Both the position numbers and the translations under genes were made by a program. This document shows positions 29,249 to 39,266 of a stretch of DNA of 64,000 nucleotides, in pieces. The notes beneath the pieces are model-generated. The model was not told the DNA's origin, ran no database searches, and was given only the letters and a program-made list of their open reading frames with translations. The first letter of the stretch is position 1, and every line of letters starts with the position of its first letter. This DNA is from Alphaproteobacteria bacterium (lineage in GTDB: Bacteria > Pseudomonadota > Alphaproteobacteria > UBA8366 > Aestuariispiraceae), in contig JASJDC010000013.1 of the NCBI GenBank assembly GCA_030065235.1, positions 88,755 to 152,754 on the forward strand. Reading direction: 5' to 3'.

Positions 29249-30466
29249 ATGCCCGACGCGACTTTCCTCGACTGGCCTTTTTTCGAGCCGTCCCATCGGG
29301 TGCTGGCCGAAGGGTTGGAGGATTGGGCGCGCGCGTCTTTGCCGGCCCTGCTCAAGACCGCTGAAGAGGACCTGGACGGGACCTGCCGGCGTCTAGTCGA
29401 GGCCCTGGCGGCGGCTGGCTGGCTCGACTACGCGGTTCCGGCCAGCCATGGCGGCAGGTTCGAACGCCTGGATGTGCGATCTCTCTGCCTGATCCGCGAA
29501 ATCCTGGCGCGGCATAGCGGCCTGGCCGATTTCGCCTTCGTCATGCAGGGGTTAGGAAGCGGTCCGATCAGCCTGATGGGGAGCGCGGCGCAGAAGGACG
29601 CCTGGCTTCAGAAGGTGCGGCGCGGTCAGGCGATCGCCGCCTTCGCCTTGTCTGAGCCCGAGGCCGGCTCCGACGTCGCCGCCTTGGCCGCAACGGCGGA
29701 AGATCACGGCGATCATTGGCGGATCCATGGCGAAAAGACCTGGATCAGCAATGGCGGTCTCGCCGATTTCCACACGCTGGTCGTTCGCACCGGCTCACCC
29801 GAGGATGGCGCACGCGGATTGAGCGCCTTCCTCTGCCCCGCCGACACGCCCGGCCTGGAGGTGGTCGAGCGGATCGAGGTCATCGCCCCACACCCGCTGG
29901 CCCGGCTCCGTTTCAATGATCTCCGCCTGCCGAAAGACGCGCTGATTGGCGCGGTCGGGGCCGGGTTCAAACTCGCCATGGCGAACCTGGATATCTTCCG
30001 CTCGACCGTCGGCGCGGCGGCGCTTGGCTTCGCCCGTCGCGCGTTGGACGAGACGCTGGGACGGGCAGGAACCCGCCACTTGTTCGGCGCGCCGATGAGC
30101 GAGCTTCAGATGGTGCAAGGCAAGCTGGCCGACATGGCGCTGCGCGTCGACGCCGCCGCGCTCCTGGTTTATCGCGCCGCCTGGACCAAGGATTCCGGCG
30201 CGGAACGGGTCACGCGCGAGGCCAGCATGGCGAAACTCTACGCGACAGACGAGGCGCAGAAAGTGATCGATGACGCGGTGCAGCTGTTCGGCGGTCATGG
30301 GGTGGTCAGCGGCCATCCGGTCGAGACGCTCTATCGCGAGATCCGCGCCTTGCGAATCTATGAAGGCGCATCGGAGGTTCAGAAACTAATCATCGCTCGG
30401 CAGGCCATGGCGGATTTTGCGGCGGGTAGCACCATCGACGCCGCGCCTTCGCGGGAGGGATCTTAA
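29249..30466 (+). CDS. Acyl-CoA dehydrogenase
   Basis: The product is a 405-residue FAD acyl-CoA dehydrogenase. FAD/substrate segments are [15 protein letters not shown] near residue 133 and [10 protein letters not shown]; the C-terminal catalytic Glu is present in the canonical [10 protein letters not shown]. It starts 6 bp after the hydratase gene and ends directly against the ligase start codon. In the 2-aminobenzoyl-CoA pathway it may oxidise the reduced ring or a ring-cleavage product. It belongs to a different subgroup from the ACAD10/11-like enzyme at 6806-8005, which has Asp at the catalytic position. Confidence 0.9.
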   Translation: MPDATFLDWPFFEPSHRVLAEGLEDWARASLPALLKTAEEDLDGTCRRLVEALAAAGWLDYAVPASHGGRFERLDVRSLCLIREILARHSGLADFAFVMQGLGSGPISLMGSAAQKDAWLQKVRRGQAIAAFALSEPEAGSDVAALAATAEDHGDHWRIHGEKTWISNGGLADFHTLVVRTGSPEDGARGLSAFLCPADTPGLEVVERIEVIAPHPLARLRFNDLRLPKDALIGAVGAGFKLAMANLDIFRSTVGAAALGFARRALDETLGRAGTRHLFGAPMSELQMVQGKLADMALRVDAAALLVYRAAWTKDSGAERVTREASMAKLYATDEAQKVIDDAVQLFGGHGVVSGHPVETLYREIRALRIYEGASEVQKLIIARQAMADFAAGSTIDAAPSREGS

Positions 30467-32101
30467 GTGGGCGCCTATACCGCGCATCGCGACACGTTCG
30501 CCCGAGACAACCTGCCGCCGGCGAACCAGTTGCCGGATTTTCTGCTTGGTGAACCGCCCTTTGACTATCCCGAAAAACTTAATTGTATTGAAGAGTTACT
30601 GGACAAAGCTGTGACGCGGGGTTGGGGCGACCGGCCTTGCCTGATAGCGCCTGCGATGCGCTGGACCTATGCCGAGCTGAAAGCGCAAACCGACCGTATC
30701 GCCCATGTCCTGATCGAGGATTTGGGGCTGCAACCGGGGAACCGCGTGCTCCTGCGCGCCGCCAATAACCCAATGATGGTCGCTTGCTGGTTCGCCGTGG
30801 CGAAGGCGGGCGGGATCGTTGTCGCCACCATGCCCTTGCTGCGCGCCCAGGAACTCTCGGTGATCATCGACAAGGCGGAGATCGATCTGGCGCTGTGCGA
30901 CGAGCGGCTAATGGCGGAGATGACGGGCGCCCAGCGGCTTAGTCCGCGACTGAAACGGATTTGCCTGTTCAATGGCGAGACCGGCGGGGCGGAGTTGGAA
31001 GGCCTGACAGCGGCGAAGCCCGACCATTTCGACCCGGTCCCGACCGCCAGCGACGATGTGGTCCTGATCGCCTTCACCTCCGGCACCACCGGCAAGCCCA
31101 AGGGCACGATGCATTTCCATCGCGACATCATCGCGATCTGCGACGCTGTACCGGCGCACTGTCTGCAGGTGAAACAAAGCGACGTTTTCATCGGTTCTCC
31201 GCCCCTCGCCTTCACCTTCGGGCTCGGCGGGCTGGTCCTGTTCCCGATGCGCTATGGGGCCTCAACCGTCCTGCTGGAGAAGGCGACGCCGCCCGCCTTG
31301 CTGGACGCGATCCCAACCTATGGCGCGACCACGCTGTTCACCGCGCCGACCGCCTACCGCGCGATCATGACGGCGATCGAAGAGGCGGCGCCGCATCGGG
31401 ATGACGCCCTCGCCTCTCTGCATAGCTGCGTCTCGGCCGGCGAGACTTTGCCCAGCGCCACTTTCGAGGCCTGGAAGCGGATGACCGGAATCGCCTGCGT
31501 CGACGGGCTCGGCTCGACCGAGTTGCTGCATATCTTCATCGCCGCCCCGGCGGACCAGATGCGCGCGGGCGCCACCGGCAAGCCGATCCCGGGTTACGAG
31601 GCGCGCGTCGTCGATGACGCCATGAAAGACCTACCGCCCGGCGAGGTTGGCAAGCTGGCGGTGCGCGGCCCGACCGGCTGCCGCTATCTCGCTGACGACC
31701 GTCAGACTGTCTATGTGCGCGACGGCTGGAACCTGACCGGCGACGCCTATTGGGTCGATGAGGACGGCTATTTCCATTTCGCCGCGCGCGCCGACGATAT
31801 GATCATCAGCGCCGGCTATAACATCGCCGGGCCGGAAGTCGAGGACTGCCTGTTGGGCCATGCCGCTGTCGCTGAATGCGCGGTGATCGGCGCGCCGGAT
31901 GAAGAGCGCGGGACCATCGTCAAAGCCTATATCGTGCTGCGCGCTGGCCATAACCCCGGAACCGCGTTGACCGATGCGCTGCAAGACTGGGTCAAACAGC
32001 GGATCGCGCCCTACAAATACCCGCGCGCCATCGAATTCGTCGATGCGTTGCCCAAGACCGAGACCGGCAAGGTGCAGCGTTTCAAACTGCGCGGCGACTA
32101 G
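30467..32101 (+). CDS. 2-aminobenzoate-CoA ligase (probable)
   Basis: The product is a 544-residue ANL-family acyl-CoA ligase. The P-loop is FTSGTTGKPKGT; SAGETLPSATF and DGLGSTELLHIF mark the benzoate-CoA-ligase-type pocket; the C-terminal Lys lies in TETGKVQRF. The N-terminus (DTFARDNLPPANQLPDFL) is like 2-aminobenzoate-CoA ligases. It would activate anthranilate at the start of the pathway. The GTG start immediately follows the stop of the acyl-CoA dehydrogenase gene with no gap. Other ortho-substituted benzoates are possible substrates. Confidence 0.82.
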   Translation: MGAYTAHRDTFARDNLPPANQLPDFLLGEPPFDYPEKLNCIEELLDKAVTRGWGDRPCLIAPAMRWTYAELKAQTDRIAHVLIEDLGLQPGNRVLLRAANNPMMVACWFAVAKAGGIVVATMPLLRAQELSVIIDKAEIDLALCDERLMAEMTGAQRLSPRLKRICLFNGETGGAELEGLTAAKPDHFDPVPTASDDVVLIAFTSGTTGKPKGTMHFHRDIIAICDAVPAHCLQVKQSDVFIGSPPLAFTFGLGGLVLFPMRYGASTVLLEKATPPALLDAIPTYGATTLFTAPTAYRAIMTAIEEAAPHRDDALASLHSCVSAGETLPSATFEAWKRMTGIACVDGLGSTELLHIFIAAPADQMRAGATGKPIPGYEARVVDDAMKDLPPGEVGKLAVRGPTGCRYLADDRQTVYVRDGWNLTGDAYWVDEDGYFHFAARADDMIISAGYNIAGPEVEDCLLGHAAVAECAVIGAPDEERGTIVKAYIVLRAGHNPGTALTDALQDWVKQRIAPYKYPRAIEFVDALPKTETGKVQRFKLRGD

Positions 32102-32119
32102 CGCCTTCGGGAGGACGCC

Positions 32120-32539
32120 ATGACCATCGAGTTTCTGCATCCCGAAGGCTGGCGCCGCGGCAAAGGCTATTCCCATGGCGCGTCGGTCGTCCTGCAACCC
32201 GGCGACCGACTGGTCGAGGTGGCCGGTCAGATCGGCTGGACCGGGGACCAGGTCTTCGAGACGGACGATCTGGTCAGCCAGGCACGGCAGGCGCTGCAAA
32301 ACACGGTCGCCATTCTGGCCGAGGCCGGCGGCGGGCCGGAACATGTCCTGTCGATGACCTGGTACATCACGGATAAGGCGGAGTGCCTGGCGCGTCAGGC
32401 CGAGATGGGCGACGCCTATCGCGAAACCTTCGGCCGCGTCTTCCCAGCGATGGCGATGGTCGAAGTCCGCGCCTTGATGGAGGACCGGGCCAAGGTCGAG
32501 ATCGAAAGCCGTGCGGTCATCCCGGCAGCGCGGCCATAG
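32120..32539 (+). CDS. Rid (YjgF/UK114) family protein of the aminobenzoate operon
   Basis: The product is a 139-residue single Rid domain (VAGQIGWT, HVLSMTWYITD, MVEVRALMEDRAKVEIE). It is the last gene of the operon, 18 bp after the ligase. In E. coli RidA the deaminase Arg lies in PARS; here the same spot reads PAMA, so Arg is replaced by Met. This is not a canonical 2-aminoacrylate deaminase. The pathway must release ammonia from an enamine/imine on the reduced ring, so a role in that step is attractive but not shown by the motif. Confidence 0.85.
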   Translation: MTIEFLHPEGWRRGKGYSHGASVVLQPGDRLVEVAGQIGWTGDQVFETDDLVSQARQALQNTVAILAEAGGGPEHVLSMTWYITDKAECLARQAEMGDAYRETFGRVFPAMAMVEVRALMEDRAKVEIESRAVIPAARP

Positions 32540-32643
32540 GGGCCGAACGCGCAATGTGACGCGCTGAAATCGCTTGGGTTCGGCGCCGCACCGGGCGATA
32601 ACGCGATCAGTTCCGCGCATCAGCACCGAAAGCCTGACGACCC

Positions 32644-34446
32644 ATGGCGCGCTATTCCGCTCCCAATCCCGGCCTCGACCGGCCTAAAGGCAAGGATATC
32701 CGAGCCCTGCGCCGGGCGTTGGGATTCCTGCGCCCCTATCGGCTGCGCGTCTTTTTCGCGTTGATCGCCCTCACATTCACCGCCGGAGCGGGGCTGAGCA
32801 TTGGTCAGGGGCTGAGGCTGTTGGTGGATCGCGGCTTCAGCGGGGAAGACCCCAGCGCCTTGAACCAGGCCTTGCTGATCCTGATGGGGATCGGCGCCGC
32901 AGTCGCGATCGGATCCTTCATCCGATTCTATTTGGTCACCTGGCTGGGCGAGCGCGTTGTCGCCGATCTACGCAATGCGGTGTTCGACCGTATTCTGCGG
33001 CTCGATCCCGGCTTTTTCGAGGTCACCAAGACCGGTGAAATCCTCTCCCGCCTGACCACTGATACGACACTGCTGCAGTCGGTGGTCGGCTCCAGCGTCT
33101 CGATGGCGTTGCGCAACGTACTGCTGATGCTCGGCGGGCTGATCATGATGGCGGTCACCAATCTGAAGCTGACCCTGGTGGCCCTGCTGCTGGTCCCGAT
33201 CGTCGTCGTGCCGATCCTCTATATCGGCCGCAAGGTCCGGGTCCTGTCGCGTCAGAGCCAGGACCGGGTCGCCGATGTCGGCGCCTTCGCTGAGGAGAGC
33301 CTGAACGCCATCCGCACCGTCCAGGCCTTCACCCACGAGGACAGGGACCGTACCCGTTTCGGTGACGAGGTGGCGGACGCATTCGAAACGGCGCTGGTGC
33401 GCACCCGGCTGCGCGGCGTCCTATCCGCCACGGTGACGCTGGTCGTTTTCAGCGGCGTCGGCGCCATTCTCTGGGTCGGCGGCGGCGATGTGATGGACGG
33501 CGTGATCACCGGCGGCGAACTGACCGCCTTTCTGTTCTACGCGATCATCGTCGCCTTTTCTGTCGGCATCGTCTCGGAAGTCTATGGCGAGTTGCAGCGC
33601 GCCGCCGGCGCGACCGAGCGGCTGATCGAACTGTTACAGACCGACAGCGCTATTCAGCCGCCGGAAAACCCCGTCGCCCTCCCTGCGCCGGAAGGAAGGC
33701 TGGAATTCCGGCATGTCGATTTCCACTACCCCTCGCGGCCGGACAGCGCGGCCCTGAGCGACTTCACGCTCTCGGTGGCCCCGGGTGAGACGGTCGCGCT
33801 GGTCGGCCCGTCGGGCGCCGGCAAATCGACGGTGTTCCAGCTACTGTTGCGGTTCTACGACCCGGACTCCGGCGCGGTGATGCTGGACGGGGTCGATATC
33901 GCTGACGCCGACCCGATCGCGGTGCGCCAGCGCACGGCGTTGGTCCCGCAGGAGCCGGTGATCTTCGGCTCCAGCGCGTTTGAGAATATCCGCTACGGCG
34001 CGCCGGACGCGGAAGACTCGGCGATCCGCGCCGCCGCCGCTGACGCCATGGCGGAGGGCTTCATTCAGGATTTGCCCGAAGGCTACGACACCTATCTCGG
34101 CGAAAAAGGCGTGCGCCTGTCCGGCGGTCAGCGCCAACGCATCTCCATCGCCCGCGCAATCCTGCGCGACCCGTCGATCCTGCTGTTGGATGAAGCGACC
34201 AGCGCGCTGGATGCGGAGAATGAGCGGCTGGTGCAAGAAGCGCTGGCGCGGCTGATGAAAGGGCGCACGACGCTGGTGATCGCGCACCGGCTGGCCACGG
34301 TCGTCAATGCAGACCGGATCGTGGTGATGGATGAAGGCCGCATCCAGGCGATCGGCGCCCATGCCGAGCTGATGGAGCGCTCGCCGCTCTACGCCAATCT
34401 CGCGGAGTTGCAATTCAACCAACCGGCGCTGAACGCAGCGGAATGA
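32644..34446 (+). CDS. ABC exporter, fused permease-ATPase (MsbA/LmrA-like)
   Basis: The product is a 600-residue half-transporter. Six transmembrane helices occupy about residues 30-320 (type IV ABC exporter fold), followed by a nucleotide-binding domain with Walker A GPSGAGKST, signature LSGGQRQR, and Walker B LLLDEATSALD, all intact. It would homodimerise in the inner membrane. Lipid A, lipids, peptides or drugs are typical substrates. No lipid A genes are adjacent, so the substrate is open. It stands 104 bp after the aminobenzoate operon, probably with its own promoter. Confidence 0.9.
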   Translation: MARYSAPNPGLDRPKGKDIRALRRALGFLRPYRLRVFFALIALTFTAGAGLSIGQGLRLLVDRGFSGEDPSALNQALLILMGIGAAVAIGSFIRFYLVTWLGERVVADLRNAVFDRILRLDPGFFEVTKTGEILSRLTTDTTLLQSVVGSSVSMALRNVLLMLGGLIMMAVTNLKLTLVALLLVPIVVVPILYIGRKVRVLSRQSQDRVADVGAFAEESLNAIRTVQAFTHEDRDRTRFGDEVADAFETALVRTRLRGVLSATVTLVVFSGVGAILWVGGGDVMDGVITGGELTAFLFYAIIVAFSVGIVSEVYGELQRAAGATERLIELLQTDSAIQPPENPVALPAPEGRLEFRHVDFHYPSRPDSAALSDFTLSVAPGETVALVGPSGAGKSTVFQLLLRFYDPDSGAVMLDGVDIADADPIAVRQRTALVPQEPVIFGSSAFENIRYGAPDAEDSAIRAAAADAMAEGFIQDLPEGYDTYLGEKGVRLSGGQRQRISIARAILRDPSILLLDEATSALDAENERLVQEALARLMKGRTTLVIAHRLATVVNADRIVVMDEGRIQAIGAHAELMERSPLYANLAELQFNQPALNAAE

Positions 34447-34545
34447 CTGCATGAACTTTGCGTGACCGCGCACGGCACCTCTGGACGGTCGGCGGCGACT
34501 TCCTATCTCCCGCCTCATCATTCACACGCACCATGAGGACGCTTC

Positions 34546-35067
34546 TTGTCGACGCCCACCATCGCCGCCCCCGCCCAAACAATGCCCACCATCACTGTCC
34601 AGACGCTGGATGGCGGAGAGGCCAATCTCGGCGGCCCCGGCTGGAAGGCCGTCTTCGTCTATCGCGGCGCCCACTGCCCGCTCTGCAAGGAATATCTCGC
34701 CCAGATCGAAGAGCGCGCGGAGAAATTCGCCGAGCTTGGTTTGGACGTGATCGCGGTCTCCGTCGACAGCGCGGACCGGGCCAGACCCTTCATCGAAGAG
34801 TCCGGCTACACCGGGACCGTCGGCGTCGGCCTGACGCTCGACCAGGCGCGCCAGCTTGGTCTCTATATCTCGCAGCCGCGCAGCGAGCAGGAAGCCCCGG
34901 CGCCCTTCGCCGAGCCCGGCGTCTTCATCGTCAATGCGGAAGGGACCATCCAGATCCTCGATAAATCCAATGCGCCCTTCGCACGCCCAGACCTCGACAG
35001 TTTGCTGGGCGGCGTGGACTTCATCCAGAAAAACAACTACCCGATCCGCGGCGCCCTGGCGGCGTAG
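34546..35067 (+). CDS. Redoxin / AhpC-TSA-like peroxiredoxin-family protein
   Basis: The product is a protein of about 173 residues with a thioredoxin fold. The Cys motif GAHCPLCK, near residue 45, replaces the usual PxxxTxxC of peroxiredoxins; EPGVFIVNAEGTI is the late beta-hairpin. A CPLC pair can support disulfide exchange. It is a cytosolic member of the redoxin-domain family and the electron donor is unknown. The TTG at 34546 has GAGGA 6 nt upstream and is used; an ATG at 34582 is an alternative. Confidence 0.78.
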   Translation: MSTPTIAAPAQTMPTITVQTLDGGEANLGGPGWKAVFVYRGAHCPLCKEYLAQIEERAEKFAELGLDVIAVSVDSADRARPFIEESGYTGTVGVGLTLDQARQLGLYISQPRSEQEAPAPFAEPGVFIVNAEGTIQILDKSNAPFARPDLDSLLGGVDFIQKNNYPIRGALAA

Positions 35068-35229
35068 ACAAAAGCGCAAATCTCTCCGCCGGCGTTTCCG
35101 GTTCGCGCAACAGACTTGGCCCATTAATGCGCGTCTCGCACAGGATTGCTGCGTGCGGGGCGCTTTCCCTGTCGGCCGAGACGCGTAGGCTCTGACATAA
35201 TCAGTCCCACGGATGTAAGGAGCCACGCC

Positions 35230-36018
35230 ATGAGCGACGAGATCACAGCCATCAACAATATCGACCTGACCGGCAAGACGGCGCTGGTCACCGGCGCGAG
35301 CCAAGGGATCGGAGCGGCGGCGGCGAAACGTCTGGCGCTGGCGGGCGCGAATGTGGTGCTGGCGGCCCGGCAGCGCGACAGGCTGGCCAGCTTGGCGGCG
35401 GAGATTGGGGACAAGGCCCTGGCGGTTCCCTGCGACGTGACCTCCTGGGGCGCGGTAAAAGCGGCGGTTGATGCCGCGGTCGAGCGATTCGGGTCGCTCG
35501 ACATTCTGGTCAACAACGCCGGCTCGATCGAGCCGATCGCGCGGCTGGCGGACTCCGATCCTCACGCCTGGGGCGAGGTGATCGATGTGAATCTGAAAGG
35601 CGTCTATTATGGCCTGCGGGCGGCGATCCCGCTGATGGAAGCGCAAGGCGGCGGCGTGATCATCAATATCTCGTCCGGCGCGGCGACCAACGCGTTGGAA
35701 GGCTGGAGCCATTATTGCGCCAGCAAGGCCGCTGTCCTGATGCTGACCAAGTCCGTTCACAAGGAATATGCCGACAAGGGCGTGCGGGTCGTCGGCCTCA
35801 GCCCGGGCACGGTCGCGACCGACATGCAGCACGCGATCAAGGACAGCGGGATCAACCCGGTCAGCCAGTTGGATTTCTCGATCCATATCCCCGCCGCCTG
35901 GCCGGCGGAAGCAATCGCCTGGCTCTGCACCGATGCGGCGCGGCCCTATGACGGCGGCGACTTCTCGATCAAGACCGACGAAGGGCGCGCCGCCGTCGGT
36001 CTCGACCCGGCCGCTTAG
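35230..36018 (+). CDS. SDR family oxidoreductase
   Basis: The product is a 262-residue classical SDR: TGASQGIG near residue 25, NNAG near 98, and Ser plus Tyr/Lys in SSGAATNAL...HYCASKAA. It is FabG-like in general sequence. It starts at an ATG with AAGGAG upstream (TAAGGAGCCACGCC). The 3' end converges on boxB with a 4-bp overlap. It may reduce a ketone or oxidise an alcohol of unknown nature. Proximity to box genes is suggestive, but it lies on the opposite strand with no sign of a shared operator. Confidence 0.83.
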   Translation: MSDEITAINNIDLTGKTALVTGASQGIGAAAAKRLALAGANVVLAARQRDRLASLAAEIGDKALAVPCDVTSWGAVKAAVDAAVERFGSLDILVNNAGSIEPIARLADSDPHAWGEVIDVNLKGVYYGLRAAIPLMEAQGGGVIINISSGAATNALEGWSHYCASKAAVLMLTKSVHKEYADKGVRVVGLSPGTVATDMQHAIKDSGINPVSQLDFSIHIPAAWPAEAIAWLCTDAARPYDGGDFSIKTDEGRAAVGLDPAA

Positions 36019-37442
36019 TGAATGCGGACATAGTCGTAATTGACCGCCTGGCTGTTAATGCCGCGGTCGGGCGGCGCGATCCAGCCGGCCATCTTGCCGG
36101 GCTCGGTAACCGCCACCATCAGCGATTTTACATAGGCGCGGTCCGCCTCGGTCGGCAGCCAGGTCGAGGCCTTCGCGGCGAAGGTCTCGGCGCTGACACG
36201 GTTCCCAGCCGGGTCGGTATGGACGCCCGCCCACGGACCGACAGAGCGCCGGAAATGCGGGCTGGGCAGGGTGATTTCGACATCGAACCCAGCCTTTTTG
36301 ATCGATCGGTTCCAGCGCGTCAGGCCGATCCGGCAGTCGTCGATATAGGCGCGGCGGACAATGTCGTTCATCGCGTTCCGCATCGGGATTTCCTGGATTG
36401 TCGGGCCTTCGACCCCGTTCGGAACCTCGAGCTCATAGACCGCGTCAGCGACCACATGATCCTCGAATTTCAGCTTTTCGTCCGGCCGCCCTTTTAGCCC
36501 ATTGGCGAAATAAGTCGCAGCGTTTGACGAGCTTTCGGAACCGAACAGGTCCATGCAGCTTGAGAACCAGAAATTCACATAACGTTGCAGCAGCGGCAGA
36601 TCGATGACGCCCGCCTTGCGCAAGGTCTCCGGATCGTCGGTCTTCAGATCGGCCATCATCTGATTCGTGCGTTTGATGATCCGACCGATACCGGTCTCGC
36701 CGACGAACATGTGATGCGCTTCTTCGGTCAGCATGAACTGACAGGTCCGGGCCAGCGGATCGAAGCCGCTTTCCGCGAGGCTCTTCAACTGGAACTTGCC
36801 GTCCCGGTCGGTAAAATAGGTGAACATGAAGAAGGACAGCCAATCGTCGATCGGCTCGTTGAAGGTGCCGAGGATGCGCGGATTGTCCGGGTCGCCCGAA
36901 TGGCGGTGCAGCAACTCCTCCGCCTCTTCCCGACCGTCTCGGCCGAAATGGGCGTGCAGCAGATAGACCATGGCCCAGAGGTGGCGACCTTCCTCGACAT
37001 TCACCTGAAACAGATTGCGCAGGTCATAGAGCGACGGACAGGTCTGGCCCAAGAGCCTTTGCTGTTCGACCGAGGCCGGTTCGGTATCGCCCTGGGTGAC
37101 GATCAGATTGCGCAGCGGCGCGCGGAACTCGCCGGGCACTTCCTGCCAGGCCGGCTTTCCGTAATAGTCGCCGAAACCGATCGTCCGGTCCGGCTCGCGA
37201 TCGGCGAGAAAAACGCCCCAGCGATAGTCCGGCATCTTCACATGGCCGAACTCGGCCCAGCCCTTGGCGTCGACCGAGGTCGCGGTGCGCAGATAGACAT
37301 CCGACGCCATGAAACCTTCCGGCCCCAAATCGCGCCACCATTCCAGAAACCGCGGCTGCCAATGCTCCAACGCCCGCTGCAAACGGCGGTCGGTGCCCAG
37401 ATCGACATTGTTCGGAATCTTCTGTTGGTAGTCGATCGCCAT
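36015..37442 (-). CDS. boxB: Benzoyl-CoA 2,3-epoxidase subunit BoxB
   Basis: The product is a 475-residue class I diiron oxygenase that epoxidises benzoyl-CoA with O2. Two ExxH metal-ligand motifs are visible, in VEEGRHLW near residue 150 and LTEEAHHMF near 240. Length and the start (MAIDYQQKIPNNVDL) match BoxB. The ATG at 37442 is chosen. It follows boxC by 35 bp and is its likely co-transcript. The usual reductase partner BoxA is not encoded in this window, so electrons must come from elsewhere. Confidence 0.96.
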   Translation of the reverse strand: MAIDYQQKIPNNVDLGTDRRLQRALEHWQPRFLEWWRDLGPEGFMASDVYLRTATSVDAKGWAEFGHVKMPDYRWGVFLADREPDRTIGFGDYYGKPAWQEVPGEFRAPLRNLIVTQGDTEPASVEQQRLLGQTCPSLYDLRNLFQVNVEEGRHLWAMVYLLHAHFGRDGREEAEELLHRHSGDPDNPRILGTFNEPIDDWLSFFMFTYFTDRDGKFQLKSLAESGFDPLARTCQFMLTEEAHHMFVGETGIGRIIKRTNQMMADLKTDDPETLRKAGVIDLPLLQRYVNFWFSSCMDLFGSESSSNAATYFANGLKGRPDEKLKFEDHVVADAVYELEVPNGVEGPTIQEIPMRNAMNDIVRRAYIDDCRIGLTRWNRSIKKAGFDVEITLPSPHFRRSVGPWAGVHTDPAGNRVSAETFAAKASTWLPTEADRAYVKSLMVAVTEPGKMAGWIAPPDRGINSQAVNYDYVRIH

Positions 37443-37477
37443 AGGATGGGGTCCTCTCTGTTTGCGCGCGAAGGGGC

Positions 37478-39205
37478 CTAGACCCGGCGCCAATCAAAGT
37501 CAGCGCGGGAGCCGGCGCCGTAGCGTTTCAGCGCCCCCTGCTCACCCGCCGCGTTCGGTCGGTTGAAAATCCAATTCTGCCAAGCGCTGAGCCGCCCGAA
37601 GATGCGAGTCAGCATGGTCTCAGACCCGGCGAAACGCAGATTCGCTTCAAGCCCGGTCAAGGCGTCCGGCGACAGGCTGGCGCGGCTCTCGAGCGCCAGG
37701 CGGATCTCATCGTCCCAATCCAAGTCGTCCGGAATGAAGGTCACCAGTCCCGCTTCATCGGCGTCCGGCGCCGCAAGAGGCTGGCCGATGCGGTCTCTCA
37801 GCGCCTCTGCGCCATCGCCTGGGAACCGCGTCTGCAGCCGGGTCAGGCCGTTCACCATGCGATAAGGCCCGAAATTCATCTCAGACAGCGCGATCGCCGG
37901 CGCATGCTCCGGCTCGTCCGGCAGGTCGAGCATGTAGCTGCGATCCGCCGCCAGGGCTAATTCGAATAGGGTGCCGGCGAAGCACGACCCCTGATCGATC
38001 ACCGCATAGATCGAACGCGCGGAGACGTCCAAGCGCGCCAAGGTACGGCGCAGCATGCCGATCGTCTCTTTCACGAACCAGTGGTGCTTGTTGGCGACCA
38101 ACGCCGCATCGGCGGCGAGGACCTGCGCCGGGTCGCCCTCGGTCTTCACGACCCAGAGACCGACATCCTCCTCATTCGTGCGCAGCATCAGGATCGCGTC
38201 GTCCAGCTCGCGCGCGAGCGCCAGCGGCCACCAATCCATGCCCGCCGCCACGATCCCGGGTTCCGTATGGGCGACATCATGGGTCGGCGCTTTCACCGTC
38301 AGCACCGTGCGCCGCGCAGCCCGATCGAGCGCGACGTCGACATATTCGTAGTGATAGCCGTCGGCGTCGATCCGGCGCTCCAAGGGGGTCATCGGAACGC
38401 CATGGGGCGCGCCATGCGCGGCGTCGACACCGGGACGGCTGCTTTGCGCCGCCAGGGCCTCAGCCCGTTCGGCGGTTTTCGACTCCCAGGTCCGGCCGGT
38501 GGCGAGATGATCAACCAGCCCCCAGTCCAGCGCGCGCTTGCCGCGTACGCCTTCTTCTGACGTGCAGAAGACATCGGCCAGATCACGCCGCACCTTGCGC
38601 TTGTCGGTGACGCGGGTCAGGCCGCCCGTCCCCGGCAGCACGCCCAAGAGCGGCACTTCCGGCAGGCTGACCGCGCTGGTCCGGTCGTCGATCAGCAGGA
38701 TCTCATCGCAGGCCAGCGCGATTTCATAACCGCCGCCGGCCGTCGCCCCATTGCAGGCCGCCAGGAACTTGAGCCCGCCATCGGTGCTCGAATCCTCCAA
38801 CCCATTCCGCGTCTCGTTGGTGAATTTGCAGAAATTCACCTTCCAGCCATGGCTCGACTGACCCAGCATGTAGATGTTGGCGCCGGCGCAGAACATCCGG
38901 TCCAAGCCGCTGGTGACCACGACCACCTTCACGCCGGGATGTTCAAAGCGCAGGCGCTGGACCGCGTCGTGAAACTCGATATCGACCCCTAGATCATAGG
39001 AATTGAGCTTCAGCGCATAGCCTGGCTTGATCCCGCCCGCCTCATCGACTGCCAGCGTCAGAGTCGCAACCTCGCCGTCTATGGAAAGCGACCAATGGCG
39101 ATAAGAAGCCGGGTCGCGGTCGTAGGTGACGAGGTCGGCATTTTGACCCGTGTCGGTCAGGGCCATCTCGGAATCAATAGGCTGCAAGGCGTGATCGTTG
39201 CTCAT
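37478..39205 (-). CDS. boxC: Benzoyl-CoA-dihydrodiol lyase BoxC (epoxybenzoyl-CoA dihydrolase)
   Basis: The product is a protein of about 575 residues with a crotonase-like N-terminal half (FCAGANIYMLGQS, AACNGATAGGGYEIALACDE) and a second diverged crotonase-like half, as in known BoxC. It hydrolytically opens the epoxide ring to 3,4-dehydroadipyl-CoA semialdehyde and formate. The start used is ATG 39205 (MSNDHALQ); a GTG at 39226 is possible. A palindromic candidate BoxR site (39253-39266) lies 48 bp upstream and overlaps a promoter-like TTGTTC-16-TATAGT on the minus strand. Confidence 0.95.
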   Translation of the reverse strand: MSNDHALQPIDSEMALTDTGQNADLVTYDRDPASYRHWSLSIDGEVATLTLAVDEAGGIKPGYALKLNSYDLGVDIEFHDAVQRLRFEHPGVKVVVVTSGLDRMFCAGANIYMLGQSSHGWKVNFCKFTNETRNGLEDSSTDGGLKFLAACNGATAGGGYEIALACDEILLIDDRTSAVSLPEVPLLGVLPGTGGLTRVTDKRKVRRDLADVFCTSEEGVRGKRALDWGLVDHLATGRTWESKTAERAEALAAQSSRPGVDAAHGAPHGVPMTPLERRIDADGYHYEYVDVALDRAARRTVLTVKAPTHDVAHTEPGIVAAGMDWWPLALARELDDAILMLRTNEEDVGLWVVKTEGDPAQVLAADAALVANKHHWFVKETIGMLRRTLARLDVSARSIYAVIDQGSCFAGTLFELALAADRSYMLDLPDEPEHAPAIALSEMNFGPYRMVNGLTRLQTRFPGDGAEALRDRIGQPLAAPDADEAGLVTFIPDDLDWDDEIRLALESRASLSPDALTGLEANLRFAGSETMLTRIFGRLSAWQNWIFNRPNAAGEQGALKRYGAGSRADFDWRRV

Positions 39206-39252
39206 GTCGGTTCGGCGCTGTTTCACGGGGTAGGATCGTTCAGCTCTGTTTC

Positions 39253-39266
39253 TGCACTATATTGCA
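39253..39266. promoter_or_regulatory. Candidate BoxR operator in front of boxC
   Basis: TGCACTATATTGCA is a 14-bp inverted repeat with one asymmetric pair. On the boxC strand it contains TATAGT, which sits 16 nt from TTGTTC (complement of 39278-39283), so it overlaps the probable -10. TGCA half-sites are the known recognition element of BzdR/BoxR regulators. The near-identical site at 40307-40320 strengthens the call. Confidence 0.75.
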
